In this document: one piece after another, positions 26,807 to 36,921 of the stretch | Position numbering within the stretch: position 1 is the first letter of the stretch | How the letters are laid out: each line of letters opens with the position of its first letter | Source of the DNA: Candidatus Nanopelagicales bacterium | GTDB lineage: Bacteria > Actinomycetota > Actinomycetes > S36-B12 | DNA length: 64,000 nucleotides | Direction of reading: 5' to 3' | Assembly (NCBI GenBank): GCA_028687755.1 | Contig: JAQTZL010000002.1 | Span: forward strand, 212,459 to 276,458 | Notes under the pieces: model-generated | What the model saw: only the letters and a program-made list of their open reading frames with translations | Told to the model about the DNA's origin: nothing | Database searches by the model: none | Program-made: the position numbers and the translations under genes

Positions 26807-27150
26807 AGGTGCTTTGTTCAGCAACATTGAGTCTTGAAGCCATCGTGGTGTTCTTGGGCGTAGTAGTCGCCGGAACCAATGGCGATCACAGCAATACCGG
26901 GTTGATTTTCACTCTTGGATTCACTCTGATGGTTGTGCTCTTCTTGGCAGTGGGAACTCTGCGTCGCCCATGGGGATTGACCTTTGGTTGGCTTTTGCAA
27001 ATTCCGGTACTGGCCCTTGGTTTCCTCGTGCCGCTCATGTTCGTGATGGGTGGGATTTTTGTGGTGCTTTGGTACGTGGCCATTCATCAAGGCAGTCGTA
27101 TGGACCTACTCAAGGCCGAGAGGGCAACCCAAAATCCACCGGTAGGCTAG
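26803..27150 (+). CDS. DUF4233 small membrane protein
   Basis: A 115-residue protein with three to four hydrophobic segments (about 5-22, 32-52, 60-80 and 80-95) and a short polar tail. In position and pattern it matches the DUF4233 family found between folC and ndk in actinobacteria (Rv2446c in M. tuberculosis). The function is unknown. The start is GTG at 26803, inside the folC stop (GTGA), so it is co-translated with FolC. The conserved RRPWGLTFGW segment lies between helices 2 and 3. Confidence 0.8.
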   Translation: MKVLCSATLSLEAIVVFLGVVVAGTNGDHSNTGLIFTLGFTLMVVLFLAVGTLRRPWGLTFGWLLQIPVLALGFLVPLMFVMGGIFVVLWYVAIHQGSRMDLLKAERATQNPPVG

Positions 27151-27181
27151 AACTTCATCAATTTCTTGAATAAGGAGCAAC

Positions 27182-27589
27182 ATGTCTGAGCGCACCCTGG
27201 TGTTGGTTAAGCCTGATGGCGTCGCACGTGGTCTTGTCGGTGAAGTACTCGCTCGCATCGAGCGTAAGGGCTTCAAGATTGTTGCTCTTGAAATGCGGAC
27301 CTTGCCAAAGGAAATTGCAGAAGCTCACTATGGCGAGCACGCTGACAAGCCATTTTTCAAGAACTTGGTTGATTTCATCACCGGCGGACCGCTTGTTGCC
27401 GCAGTGATCGAAGGCGAAGCTGCCATCGTTCAGTGGCGCAACATGATGGGTGCAACAAACCCAGCAGCCGCCAACCCAGGCACCATTCGCGGTGACCTGG
27501 CTACTGAAATGCAAGAGAACGTGACCCACGGTTCAGATTCACCTGAATCTGCAGCACGCGAAATTGCGCTCTTCTTCCCAGGTCTATAA
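27182..27589 (+). CDS. ndk: nucleoside diphosphate kinase
   Basis: A 135-residue kinase that transfers gamma-phosphate among nucleoside tri- and diphosphates. The N-terminal [13 protein letters not shown] and active-site NVTHGSDS with phospho-acceptor H116 are diagnostic. The ATG at 27182 has AAGGAG a few bases upstream. The hydrolase gene begins three bases after its stop. Confidence 0.97.
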   Translation: MSERTLVLVKPDGVARGLVGEVLARIERKGFKIVALEMRTLPKEIAEAHYGEHADKPFFKNLVDFITGGPLVAAVIEGEAAIVQWRNMMGATNPAAANPGTIRGDLATEMQENVTHGSDSPESAAREIALFFPGL

Positions 27590-27592
27590 ATC

Positions 27593-28954
27593 ATGCGTCC
27601 CTCCGTGCTTGGACTTGGTTTAGGTACAACGGTTGGCGGAGTTGTTGGTGCCAAAGCGCGTGGGGCAACTCTCGTGCCGTGGCCAACAAAGGTGCGAGAT
27701 GCATTTCCCAGCGCGCTTGGTGGATTAACCGGAACGCTCTCGGGCGTTGGTGTTGATCTGTTGATTGCTGCAGCTCGCCGCCCGCAACGCATTCCCGCAG
27801 CACTTGTTGCTACAGCAGGAATTTTCGCTGTTGCTGGCGTTGCTGGAAAGTATGCAGCGGGCAACGTATTTGCTGGTCTCGCTGATAAAAGTCGCGCGCT
27901 TGATCCAGGTTTCGCGGATGCACCTGCTGATCCATTGGTTACAGGATCTGCCGCGTCGGCTGTTCCACATCAGACCCTTGGTCGAGAAGGTGCACGTTTC
28001 GTAGGAACGGTGACTTCTGCCGAAGATGTGGAATTCGTAACTGGAAACGCTCGTGTGATCGAACCTGTGCGCGTATTTATTGGTGTGGATTCTGCACCAA
28101 CAGTTGCCGAGCGCGTTCAGCTCGCGATGGAAGAGCTGCATCGCACTGGGGCCTTTGATCGCGCGAATCTTTTGATTCAGGCACCTGCTGGTTCGGGGTA
28201 TGCCAACAGCACTCCTGTCGATGTGTTGGAAATCTTGACTCATGGTGATGCGGCATCCGTTGCTATTGGTTATGGATTGCTCCCGTCATTCTTGTCATTG
28301 GGCAAGGTCGCGATCGCATCACAAACCCAGCGCGAACTTCTTGATGCGATCGTTGCTGAGCTGCGTGATCGACCAACCAAACCTCGCTTGCTGCTGTATG
28401 GCGAAAGCCTGGGCGCCAAGGTGCAAGAAGCCGCTGTTCCTGCGGGTCTGCTTGATCTCGATGCGTATGGGATCGCTCAAGCGTTGTGGGTCGGCACCCC
28501 AGGCGGCAAGGTTGCAGATGAGTTCCATGCACGTTGCGCGGATTCTTCCATCACCGTCGACAATCCATCACAAATACCTACAGACCTGACAAATCGCCCA
28601 CGCGTGTGGTTCTTGGAGCATGACGGCGATCCTGTGGTGCGTTTTCGCCCTGAATTGCTCAATGAGTGCCCATTTTGGCTTAAGCCAAATAAGCCTCGAG
28701 GCCGCAATATCCCCGAAGAGATGACGTGGAAGCCGGTCGTGACTTGGGCGCAGGTGCTCGTAGACGTGCTCTATGCCACCGATGTGAAGCCAGGGGATTT
28801 CAAAAGCCTTGGTCACGATTATCGGGCCGATCTTGGTGCCGTGGTCACCGCCGCATATGCCCTTGACGCCTCACCGGAGGTGGCCGATCGCCTCGAAACT
28901 CGCCTGCGCGAGCTCGAAGTAGCTCGGGCAGCCCGGATTGACGGTGCTGCCTAA
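27593..28954 (+). CDS. alpha/beta hydrolase of the Abhydrolase_9 (DUF2319) membrane family
   Basis: A 453-residue protein with a short hydrophobic N-terminal part (about 60-95, around RIPAALVATAGIFAVAGVAG) and a C-terminal catalytic region. The nucleophile elbow is LYGESLGA with S272. VFIGVDSAPTVAERVQLAMEEL and WVGTPGG are characteristic of the family, which in actinobacteria usually has several N-terminal helices; this one is shorter there. The natural ester substrate is unknown. It starts three bases after ndk and ends 57 bases before mreB. Confidence 0.75.
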   Translation: MRPSVLGLGLGTTVGGVVGAKARGATLVPWPTKVRDAFPSALGGLTGTLSGVGVDLLIAAARRPQRIPAALVATAGIFAVAGVAGKYAAGNVFAGLADKSRALDPGFADAPADPLVTGSAASAVPHQTLGREGARFVGTVTSAEDVEFVTGNARVIEPVRVFIGVDSAPTVAERVQLAMEELHRTGAFDRANLLIQAPAGSGYANSTPVDVLEILTHGDAASVAIGYGLLPSFLSLGKVAIASQTQRELLDAIVAELRDRPTKPRLLLYGESLGAKVQEAAVPAGLLDLDAYGIAQALWVGTPGGKVADEFHARCADSSITVDNPSQIPTDLTNRPRVWFLEHDGDPVVRFRPELLNECPFWLKPNKPRGRNIPEEMTWKPVVTWAQVLVDVLYATDVKPGDFKSLGHDYRADLGAVVTAAYALDASPEVADRLETRLRELEVARAARIDGAA

Positions 28955-29011
28955 TCACGGGCAGGTGCGTAAGATAGGCAATTCGACCACTTTGGAAAGG
29001 GCCACTTCCCC

Positions 29012-30046
29012 ATGGCTTCAGCTTCGTCTTCGTTCGTCGGCCGCGATATGGCCGTCGACCTAGGCACGGCCAATACCTTGGTCTACGTGCGCGGTCGCGG
29101 AATTGTGCTCAATGAGCCTTCCGTTGTAGCGATCAACAATCACACTGGCGGCATCTTGGCTGTTGGCTCCGAGGCCAAGCGCATGATCGGTCGCACCCCG
29201 GGCAATATCGTGGCGATTCGGCCACTCAAAGATGGCGTGATTGCAGACTTCGACACCACTGAGCGCATGCTTCGTTACTTCATTCAAAAGGTGCATCGTC
29301 GTCGTCATTTGGCTAAGCCGCGTCTGATTATTTGCGTTCCGTCAGGTATCACTGGTGTTGAACAACGTGCGGTGAAAGATGCCGGTTACGCAGCTGGTGC
29401 GCGCAAAGTGTTCATCATTGAAGAGCCAATGGCCGCGGCAATTGGCGCGGGCCTGCCCGTGCACGAACCAACGGGCAACATGGTTGTTGATATTGGTGGC
29501 GGTACTTCTGAAGTTGCTGTGATTTCCCTTGGCGGCATTGTCACGAGTTTGTCCGCGCGCGTTGGCGGCGACGAGCTTGATAACGCCATCATCAATTATG
29601 TAAAGCGTGAGTACTCATTGATGCTGGGTGAGCGCACCGCTGAAGAAATCAAAATGGCAATTGGCTCTGCTTTCCCTATGCCAGATGAACCACATGCAGA
29701 AATTCGTGGTCGAGATTTGATTACAGGTTTGCCTCGCACCATCGTGGTGTCTGCTGAAGAAATTCGTCGAGCAATCGACGAACCAGTCAACGCGATTGTT
29801 GCTGCTGTGAAAGCAACCCTTGACCGCACACCACCTGAGCTTTCCGGTGATATCATGGACCGCGGCATTGTGCTCACTGGTGGTGGCGCTCTCCTTCGTG
29901 GCCTCGATGAGCGGTTGCGACATGAAACAGGCATGCCAATTCTTATCGCAGACCGTCCATTGGATTGCGTTGCGCTTGGTTCAGGTAAGTGCGTTGAGGA
30001 ATTCGACGCCTTGCAAGCAGTTCTCGTTTCCGAGCCACGGCGATAG
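29012..30046 (+). CDS. mreB: rod shape-determining protein MreB (bacterial actin)
   Basis: A 344-residue actin homologue that organises lateral wall synthesis. It has the phosphate loop [18 protein letters not shown] near the N-terminus, the [17 protein letters not shown] phosphate-2 motif, and the [16 protein letters not shown] adenosine motif. The ATG at 29012 is preceded by GGAAAGGG. The 57-base upstream gap holds TAAGAT (28970-28975), a possible -10 element without a convincing -35. It heads the cluster mreB-mreC-mreD-mrdA-rodA. Confidence 0.97.
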   Translation: MASASSSFVGRDMAVDLGTANTLVYVRGRGIVLNEPSVVAINNHTGGILAVGSEAKRMIGRTPGNIVAIRPLKDGVIADFDTTERMLRYFIQKVHRRRHLAKPRLIICVPSGITGVEQRAVKDAGYAAGARKVFIIEEPMAAAIGAGLPVHEPTGNMVVDIGGGTSEVAVISLGGIVTSLSARVGGDELDNAIINYVKREYSLMLGERTAEEIKMAIGSAFPMPDEPHAEIRGRDLITGLPRTIVVSAEEIRRAIDEPVNAIVAAVKATLDRTPPELSGDIMDRGIVLTGGGALLRGLDERLRHETGMPILIADRPLDCVALGSGKCVEEFDALQAVLVSEPRR

Positions 30047-30080
30047 GGCGGCTGGTCAATAGACCTGCCGTGCATTCACG

Positions 30081-31034
30081 ATGTTTCAGCGCCGCGCTCG
30101 AGTGGTCATCGCCGTACTCATTGTGATCAGTTTGACCTTCGCAATCCTTGATTTGCGCGGCGGGAAAGGTCCGTTTGCAACGTTCCGTTCCGTCGTGGGC
30201 ACAGCGCTTGGCGGTATTGAACGCGCTGGAGCAACCGTGTTTTCTCCAGTGCTCGCTATAGGCGACTGGTGGGGAACTTGGGGTGATCAGCGCGAAAAAA
30301 TCAGCGAGTTGCAAGCGCAAAATCAGGCGCTGAGTGATTTGGTTCGTCGCAGTGCCGAAGATCGTGCTCGTGCAAATGCACTTGATGGATTACTTCGTGT
30401 TGCAGGCGCGGGTCGCTACCGCATCACACCAGCTGAAGTGATCGCTGTTGGACCAGAACAAGAATTTAGTTGGACAGTCACCATCGATATTGGCACGCAA
30501 GATGGCATTGAGCGTGACATGTCAGTAATAAATGCAGATGGACTCGTTGGTCGAGTATCGGCAGTACATCGCACGACATCCACGGTCATGCTGATCGTTG
30601 ATCCGTCGATGTCCGTTGGTGCCCGTATCGCCGGCAGCCAAGAGGTCGGCATTCTTTCTGGAACTGGCGACCAGAACTCACTGGAATTTCAGATGTTGGA
30701 TCCTTTAGCTGACGTAGAAATCGGTGCAGCATTGGTCACGTTTGGTTCTAAGAACGGTAAGCCTTACGCCCCGGGTATTCCGATCGGCGAAGTAACTGAA
30801 GTGCGTGGCACTGCAGGTCAGCTCACACGTGTAGCAACGATCAAACCATTCGCACGAATGTCTGCATTAAGCGTTGTTGGTGTCGTGGTGCGTCCGCCAC
30901 GTACTGATCCACGTGATTCTGTTCTGCCTGATCGCCCAAAGTCGCCAACTCCTACGCCAACTCCTACGCCGTCATCTTCTCGAGGCGCGGGTTGGTCAGA
31001 TGTCACTCCGGCTCCTTCGCCAAAGGCATCCTGA
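30081..31034 (+). CDS. mreC: rod shape-determining protein MreC
   Basis: A 317-residue bitopic membrane protein: one N-terminal helix (about 8-24), a coiled coil (about 70-105, KISELQAQNQALSDL), then two extracytoplasmic beta domains (DGLVGRVSAVHRTTSTVMLIVD). The C-terminal 45 residues are proline/threonine/serine-rich with a PTPTPTPTP run, probably crossing the wall matrix. MreC bridges MreB to PBP2. Its TGA overlaps the mreD ATG (TGATG). Confidence 0.94.
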   Translation: MFQRRARVVIAVLIVISLTFAILDLRGGKGPFATFRSVVGTALGGIERAGATVFSPVLAIGDWWGTWGDQREKISELQAQNQALSDLVRRSAEDRARANALDGLLRVAGAGRYRITPAEVIAVGPEQEFSWTVTIDIGTQDGIERDMSVINADGLVGRVSAVHRTTSTVMLIVDPSMSVGARIAGSQEVGILSGTGDQNSLEFQMLDPLADVEIGAALVTFGSKNGKPYAPGIPIGEVTEVRGTAGQLTRVATIKPFARMSALSVVGVVVRPPRTDPRDSVLPDRPKSPTPTPTPTPSSSRGAGWSDVTPAPSPKAS

Positions 31035-31543
31035 TGTGGGCGCGCCAAGTCATCATTTTGGTGGTGACATTCTTCGTTGCCTTTCTCTTTCAAAATGCGT
31101 TTCTTGGTCGCTTGGGATTGCCAGGATCCACTCCGGATTTGATCCTGGTTTCGGTGATTGCAGTTGCTCTGGCCTACGGCTGGGAAGTCGGCATGATGTA
31201 CGGCTTCGCTGCAGGCATTTTGGTGGACCTTGCGCCATCAACTGAAGGTGTGATCGGGGTCAATGCTCTGCTGTTTATGGCAGCCGCATTCTTTGCAGGT
31301 CGACTTCTTGACCCACGTGATCGCACCGTGCCGCTCCTGATTGGCCTGACAGCAGGCACTGTTGGTGCAGTGATCCTGGCTCGAGGCGTCATCGATTCGG
31401 TGCTTGGGCAACCCACCGTGGTGTGGGGGAATATGGCGGGGCTGATTCTCAGCGGTGCCATCTATGCCGGGTTTTTAGCTCCCATTGTCGTGATGCCTTT
31501 GGTGTGGGTGGTGAAGAAGTTCACTCCTGAGGTTGCAAAGTGA
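31034..31543 (+). CDS. mreD: rod shape-determining protein MreD
   Basis: A 169-residue integral membrane protein with about five hydrophobic helices, the usual size for MreD, and the position between mreC and the class B PBP gene confirms the call. The ATG at 31034 overlaps the mreC stop by one base; a longer in-frame start would lie inside mreC. MreD is part of the Rod elongation complex; its exact biochemical role is not settled. Confidence 0.9.
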   Translation: MWARQVIILVVTFFVAFLFQNAFLGRLGLPGSTPDLILVSVIAVALAYGWEVGMMYGFAAGILVDLAPSTEGVIGVNALLFMAAAFFAGRLLDPRDRTVPLLIGLTAGTVGAVILARGVIDSVLGQPTVVWGNMAGLILSGAIYAGFLAPIVVMPLVWVVKKFTPEVAK

Positions 31544-31630
31544 TGATCATAGGGAGCGTCAATGGAACCGCGGTGACCTGCGATGAGTCACAGTTCCAAG
31601 GAAACCAGTGCCAAGTGAATGGAGGCTGCA

Positions 31631-33757
31631 GTGCGTGACCGCTCAATGCTGCGTCTCATGGTGCTCGGCGTCTTGGTTTTCTCATTGGTGATCACATTAT
31701 TTGCTCGACTTTTCTATATTTCAGTTATGGAAGCCGCCGAGTATTCCTCGGCATCGGCGAATAACTCTGTGCGAGAAATCGTTCGACCTGCCGTTCGTGG
31801 GCTGATCCTTGATCAAGCTGGTCGGCCTATCGTTTCCAACCGCACAACGCTGGAAGTAACTGTTGATCGTGTGACCTTGTCACGCGAAAAAGATGATGGT
31901 GAAGCAGTCTTGAATCGATTGGCTCTATTGCTGAATACCCCAGTTGAAAAAATCAAGGACCGGCTGAAAACCTGTGGCACTGAGGGCGCCAAATCACCCC
32001 CTGTGTGTTGGAACGGATCTGCTTATCAACCAGTGCCCGTCGCGAACGGCATTGATACGCAAACTGCAATCAACATCATGGAGCGTTCGACCGACTTCAC
32101 TGGTGTGAGTGCTCAACTGCATGCCAATCGCATTTATCCCGCACCTTTTGGTGTGAATGCCGCACACATTCTTGGTTATCTTGGGCCAGTTACTGAGTCC
32201 CAGCTTGAGGCTCAAGGAAGATCAGATGCTTATGACCGACTTCGGCGGACAGACGTCGTTGGTCGATCGGGTCTAGAGGCTCAATACGACGACACCCTTC
32301 GTGGCAAGCCAGAGGTGACATCACTGGCAATTGACACGTCGGGAAATGTCACCGAAAAACTCGGTGACAACGCCGCAACGCCAGGTAATTATTTGGTCTC
32401 GACTATTGATGCACGGCTGCAAGCTGTTGTTGAGTCTCAATTGGTAAATGCCGTGCAGCGGGCTCGATCGCAAGGCTATCCAGGTAAGTCGGGTGCGGCT
32501 GTGGTCATAGATGTGACTAATGGAAATGTTCTGGCGATGGCCAGTTACCCAACATACGATCCAGCAATTTGGGTAGGCGGAGTCACGAGCAAGCAGTACA
32601 ACGAATTGAAGCGATCTGATTCGTTGTCTTCGAACGCTATTCAGGGAACGTTTGCGCCAGGTTCTACCTACAAGGTGGTGAGTACCGCGGCTGCTGGTGC
32701 GTCCAACATGAATCTTGGTGGGTATTACGGATGCCCAGAGCAATACAAGGCTGGTAATCAGACCTTCCGTAACTTCGAATCTAAAGGCTACGGAACAATT
32801 TCACTTGCGCGGGCACTTGAAGTGTCGTGCAACACCGTCTTCTATAGCATCGCTGACACCATGTGGAAGCGCGGTGGTGGATTGGATGCTGATCGCACTG
32901 CACCAGACCCAATCGCGAACATGGCGAAGTCCTTTGGTCTTGGTACAAAAACGGGTGTCGATCTGCCAGGTGAATCAAACGGACGTGTGGCAAGCCGATT
33001 GTTCAAGGCTGAAAACTGGGATGCCAAGAAAGACAGTTGGTGCGCGAATGCACTTGATGGATATTCAGAAACCCGAAAGACCAACCCAAAGCTTGCTGAT
33101 TTCTACACCGCGCTTGATAAGGAAAACTGTGCTGACGGTTTCCGTTGGCGTGAGGGCGACGCACTGAATGCTGCTATCGGCCAGGGTGACACCGCTGTCA
33201 CCCCATTGCAGATGGCCATGGTCTATTCGGCGATTGCAAACGGCGGCACTGTCTATCAACCTCAGGTGGTGAAAGGAATAGTTGGGCCTGAAGGCAAAGT
33301 TATTGAATCCTTCAAGCCAGTGGTGAAGTCAACTGTCGCAGCGCCGAAATCAACCATCGCGTTTTTGCAGCGCGCACTACCGGGTGTGACCTTGCGTGGT
33401 TCAGGTGAAACGCCATTCGCTGGCTTCCCACTTGCACAGATTCCAGTGGCTTCGAAAACAGGCTCAGCGCAGGTCACGGGTAACAAGGTTTCGACATCAT
33501 GGTTCGCATCATTTGCACCAGCGAATAATCCGAAGTACGCGGTAGTGATGATGGTGACCGAAGGTGGCACGGGTTCGAAAACATCCGGGCCAAGCGTGCG
33601 AAAAATTTATGAAGCGCTGTTTGGAGTGAACGGAAAATCAGTGAACCCAGCAAAGAGCGTCTTGGTTGGTGGCGCTCCGAAGCTTGAACTCCCTAAGGTT
33701 CGAACAGACGGCACACCAGTTGCGCCTAAGGGTAAGAATTCGGGAGTGCGCGGATGA
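31631..33757 (+). CDS. mrdA: penicillin-binding protein 2, class B transpeptidase of the Rod complex
   Basis: A 708-residue membrane-anchored DD-transpeptidase. One helix (about 7-28) is followed by the PBP dimer domain and the transpeptidase domain. Active-site motifs are S345-T-Y-K348 (PGSTYK), S399-C-N401, and K609-T-G611. The GTG at 31631 has GGAGG five bases upstream and is preferred; the in-frame ATG at 31619 overlaps that GGAGG and would add four residues. Six cysteines lie in the extracytoplasmic part, more than expected. It overlaps rodA as ATGA, so PBP2 and its SEDS partner are co-translated. Confidence 0.94.
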   Translation: MRDRSMLRLMVLGVLVFSLVITLFARLFYISVMEAAEYSSASANNSVREIVRPAVRGLILDQAGRPIVSNRTTLEVTVDRVTLSREKDDGEAVLNRLALLLNTPVEKIKDRLKTCGTEGAKSPPVCWNGSAYQPVPVANGIDTQTAINIMERSTDFTGVSAQLHANRIYPAPFGVNAAHILGYLGPVTESQLEAQGRSDAYDRLRRTDVVGRSGLEAQYDDTLRGKPEVTSLAIDTSGNVTEKLGDNAATPGNYLVSTIDARLQAVVESQLVNAVQRARSQGYPGKSGAAVVIDVTNGNVLAMASYPTYDPAIWVGGVTSKQYNELKRSDSLSSNAIQGTFAPGSTYKVVSTAAAGASNMNLGGYYGCPEQYKAGNQTFRNFESKGYGTISLARALEVSCNTVFYSIADTMWKRGGGLDADRTAPDPIANMAKSFGLGTKTGVDLPGESNGRVASRLFKAENWDAKKDSWCANALDGYSETRKTNPKLADFYTALDKENCADGFRWREGDALNAAIGQGDTAVTPLQMAMVYSAIANGGTVYQPQVVKGIVGPEGKVIESFKPVVKSTVAAPKSTIAFLQRALPGVTLRGSGETPFAGFPLAQIPVASKTGSAQVTGNKVSTSWFASFAPANNPKYAVVMMVTEGGTGSKTSGPSVRKIYEALFGVNGKSVNPAKSVLVGGAPKLELPKVRTDGTPVAPKGKNSGVRG

Positions 33758-34935
33758 GTTTCCTTTCGACCATGAGGTCTAGTGATCAGCGCTCCTTTCC
33801 ATCTCGCCAAGGTGGCGATTACCTTCGCGACCTTGACTGGGTGCTGCTTGCAGCGGCGGGTGCCGCCACTGTCTTGGGATCACTATTGGTGTGGTCTGCT
33901 AGCAAGGCTGATTTAGCGTCACCAACTGATCCTCAGTCGTATCTCAAGAAGCACTTGATCAACGTGGTTCTTGCCCTCATCTTGGGATTCATCGCTTCAC
34001 GCTTAGAACACAGATGGCTGCGCGCTTACACGCCAGTAATTTATATCGTCTCTGTATTTACGTTGCTGCTCCCATTCGTTCCAGGTCTTGGCACAAAAAT
34101 CGCGGGAGCTCGAGCCTGGATTCAGCTGCCAGGCGGCTTCACGATTCAACCCTCTGAATTTATGAAAATTGCCGTCATCTTGATGATGGCTGTGATTTTG
34201 GCGGAGAAAGATCGAGCGAATGAAGAACCAAAAGATAAAGATGTTCGTTTAGCACTCATCGTTGCAGTTATCCCGCTGCTCATTATTTTGTTGCAGAACG
34301 ACACGGGCAGTGTGTTAATCCTGGGCTCGGTCACCTTGGCGGTGATTGCCGTCAGTGGTGCGCGAACGAAGTGGGTCGCGGGCCTTTTAGTCAGCACCGT
34401 GGTTGGCATTCTGTTAGCCATTCAGCTGGGCCTGCTCAAGCAATACCAAGTAGATCGACTGACCTCATTTATCAATCCGACCGCTGATGCCGGATCTATC
34501 GCCTACAACTCAACTCAGGCGCGCATCGCGATAGGTGGCGGCGGCTGGTTTGGGTTTGGGTTATTCCATGGCCCACAAACCCAAGGGCGCTTTGTCCCCG
34601 TGAATGAAAGTGACTTCATTTTCACAGTTGCTGGCGAAGAGCTGGGGTTCATCGGTGCTGCCATTTTGATTCTGTTGCTTACCATCGTGCTATGGCGGGC
34701 GGTGGTGATCGCGATGAAGGCTGACGACATGTATGGCCGATTGGTGGCAACCGGCATCGTGGCTTGGCTTGCCTTCCAGATGTTTGAAAACATTGGCATG
34801 GCCCTGGGCATCATGCCGATCACAGGAGTTCCGTTGCCCTTTGTCTCGGCCGGAGGCACGTCGATGATGGCCACCTGGATAGCCATTGGGCTGTTGGAGA
34901 ACATTCGTCTCCACAGCCAGCAGCAATTGCCTTAA
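33754..34935 (+). CDS. rodA: SEDS peptidoglycan polymerase RodA
   Basis: A 393-residue polytopic protein with about ten membrane helices. SEDS signatures are visible: GARAWIQLPGGFTIQPSEFMKIA, the NDTGSVLILG region with the catalytic-type aspartate, and FVPVNESDFIFTVAGEELGF in the large loop, ending with GVPLPFVSAGGTSMMATW. RodA polymerises lipid II for side-wall growth with PBP2. The ATG at 33754 overlaps the mrdA stop. Confidence 0.95.
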   Translation: MSFLSTMRSSDQRSFPSRQGGDYLRDLDWVLLAAAGAATVLGSLLVWSASKADLASPTDPQSYLKKHLINVVLALILGFIASRLEHRWLRAYTPVIYIVSVFTLLLPFVPGLGTKIAGARAWIQLPGGFTIQPSEFMKIAVILMMAVILAEKDRANEEPKDKDVRLALIVAVIPLLIILLQNDTGSVLILGSVTLAVIAVSGARTKWVAGLLVSTVVGILLAIQLGLLKQYQVDRLTSFINPTADAGSIAYNSTQARIAIGGGGWFGFGLFHGPQTQGRFVPVNESDFIFTVAGEELGFIGAAILILLLTIVLWRAVVIAMKADDMYGRLVATGIVAWLAFQMFENIGMALGIMPITGVPLPFVSAGGTSMMATWIAIGLLENIRLHSQQQLP

Positions 34936-34959
34936 ATGAAAGGCAAGTAGACTTCCCAA

Positions 34960-36921
34960 GTGACTGTCATGGATGCGCGTGTAAAAGGTGCTTCGATCTT
35001 CAATGAGATTGAAGCGCTCCTGCCTATGGTGTCCAAGCCAATTCAGTACGTTGGCGGCGAACTCAATGCAGTAGTCAAGCCGTGGGAATCAACTGATGTT
35101 CGCTGGGCGATCATGTATCCCGATGCCTACGAGGTTGGTGCACCCAATCAAGGTGTCCAGATCCTCTACGAAGTGATTAACGAGCTTCCAAATGCATTAG
35201 CTGAACGCACGTACTCCATCTGGCCAGATCTAGAAAAGCTCATGCGCGAAGCGGGCGTTCCACAGTTCACTGTTGATGCGCATCGATCCGTCGGCGATTT
35301 CGATCTTTTCGGACTGTCATTTTCAACCGAGCTTGGCTACACCAACATGCTCACGGCAATTGACCTTGCTGGTATCCCTGTGTATGCCAAAGATCGCACT
35401 ATTGATCATCCAGTCGTGATTGCCGGCGGTCACGCCGCTTTCAACCCTGAACCCATTGCAGATTTCATTGACGCAGCAGTGATTGGTGACGGAGAAGAAG
35501 CCGTCCTTAAGCTCACTGAGTTAGTGCAGCAGTGGAAAAACGATGGTCAGCCAGGTGGGCGCGATGGCTTGTTGCTTTCAATTGCCACGTCAGGTGTTGC
35601 CTACGTTCCCAAGTTTTATGACGTTTCATATTTGCCAGACGGTCGAATCCAGCGAGTAGTGCCAACGAATCCTGATGTGCCATGGCGCGTTGCCAAGCAC
35701 ACACTCATGGACCTTGATGCGTGGCCATACCCAAAGGCGCCACTCGTTCCGCTTGCTGAAACTGTGCATGAGCGCATGAGCGTGGAAATCTTCCGTGGAT
35801 GTACTCGCGGTTGCCGCTTTTGCCAGGCAGGCATGATCACTCGTCCAGTGCGCGAGCGCAGCATCTCGACAGTCGCTGAAATGATTGACAACGGTTTGTG
35901 TAAAACCGGCTACCAAGAAATTGGTTTGCTTTCGCTCTCAAGTGCGGATCACTCTGAAATTGCAGAGATGTCAAAGGCTTTGGCTGACCGCTACGAAGGC
36001 GATCAAACCTCGCTTTCCTTGCCAAGTACCCGTGTTGATGCATTCAATATTGATCTCGCAAATGAACTTTCTCGCAATGGTCGCCGAAGTGGTCTGACTT
36101 TCGCACCTGAAGGTGGCAGTGAGCGCATGCGTAATGTCATCAATAAGCAGGTCACTGAAGAAGATCTCATTCGCACGGTTTCTACTGCTTATGGAGCGGG
36201 TTGGCGCCAGGTGAAGTTGTACTTCATGTGTGGTCTGCCGACAGAAACAGACGAAGATGTTCTACAGATTGCAGCGCTTGCTCGCGAAGTTATCCGTGCA
36301 GGCCGCGAGGCTGCAGGCACGAAAGACATCCGTTGCACGATTTCCATTGGTGGCTTCATTCCAAAACCACACACGCCTTTCCAATGGGCTGCACAACTTG
36401 ATCATGAAACAACCGATGCGCGCCTTCGTAAATTAAAGGATGCAATTCGCGCTGATAAGCAATTCGGCAAGGCAATTGGCATGCGTTACCACGATGGAAA
36501 GCCTGGAATCGTTGAAGGTTTGCTTTCACGAGGGGATCGCCGCGTTGGCAAAGTGATTCATCAGGCGTGGCTAGATGGTGCACGTTTTGATGGCTGGAGC
36601 GAACACTTCTCCTATGACCGTTGGATGAGTGCCGCTGAAGTGGCCTTCGCTGACGAGAGTGTTGATGTTGATTGGTTCACGACCCGTGAACGTCAACAAA
36701 CTGAAGTGTTGCCTTGGGATCACATTGATTCTGGCCTGGATTCCGAATGGCTTTGGGAAGACTGGCAGGCAGCTATTGCAGAAACTGGGGTTGGCGATTG
36801 CCGCTGGACTCCGTGCACGGATTGTGGCGTTTGCGATCAAATGGGTACTGACATTCAAGTTGGTCCAACTGGCATCACTGAACTACCGATGCCAATCGTG
36901 CGCCCAAGCGTGGTGAACTAA
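34960..36921 (+). CDS. TIGR03960-type radical SAM protein with B12-binding-like N-terminus
   Basis: A 653-residue protein of uncertain substrate. The N-terminal 250 residues contain a cobalamin-binding-like fold (GLSFSTELGYTNMLTAIDLAGIP...GGHAAFNPEP). The radical SAM cluster C281-x3-C285-x2-C288 (RGCTRGCRFCQAG) follows. The last 45 residues hold a second cysteine set in WTPCTDCGVCDQMG, which could bind another metal cluster. The partner DUF2344 protein begins directly after the stop, an association seen throughout actinobacteria and firmicutes. The start is taken as GTG at 34960; ATG at 34969 is equally possible, and neither has a strong ribosome-binding site. Confidence 0.85.
   Translation: MTVMDARVKGASIFNEIEALLPMVSKPIQYVGGELNAVVKPWESTDVRWAIMYPDAYEVGAPNQGVQILYEVINELPNALAERTYSIWPDLEKLMREAGVPQFTVDAHRSVGDFDLFGLSFSTELGYTNMLTAIDLAGIPVYAKDRTIDHPVVIAGGHAAFNPEPIADFIDAAVIGDGEEAVLKLTELVQQWKNDGQPGGRDGLLLSIATSGVAYVPKFYDVSYLPDGRIQRVVPTNPDVPWRVAKHTLMDLDAWPYPKAPLVPLAETVHERMSVEIFRGCTRGCRFCQAGMITRPVRERSISTVAEMIDNGLCKTGYQEIGLLSLSSADHSEIAEMSKALADRYEGDQTSLSLPSTRVDAFNIDLANELSRNGRRSGLTFAPEGGSERMRNVINKQVTEEDLIRTVSTAYGAGWRQVKLYFMCGLPTETDEDVLQIAALAREVIRAGREAAGTKDIRCTISIGGFIPKPHTPFQWAAQLDHETTDARLRKLKDAIRADKQFGKAIGMRYHDGKPGIVEGLLSRGDRRVGKVIHQAWLDGARFDGWSEHFSYDRWMSAAEVAFADESVDVDWFTTRERQQTEVLPWDHIDSGLDSEWLWEDWQAAIAETGVGDCRWTPCTDCGVCDQMGTDIQVGPTGITELPMPIVRPSVVN

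Noticed and set aside
28938..28975. mreB promoter TTGACG...TAAGAT
   Set aside because: The spacer would be about 26 bases, too long for a sigma-70 promoter; only the -10-like hexamer is mentioned.
31564..31597. Imperfect hairpin GGAAC/GTGAC...GTCAC/GTTCC between mreD and mrdA
   Set aside because: The inner and outer stems are separated by unequal internal loops (4 versus 1 base) and there is no T-tail, so it is too weak to annotate as a terminator or operator.
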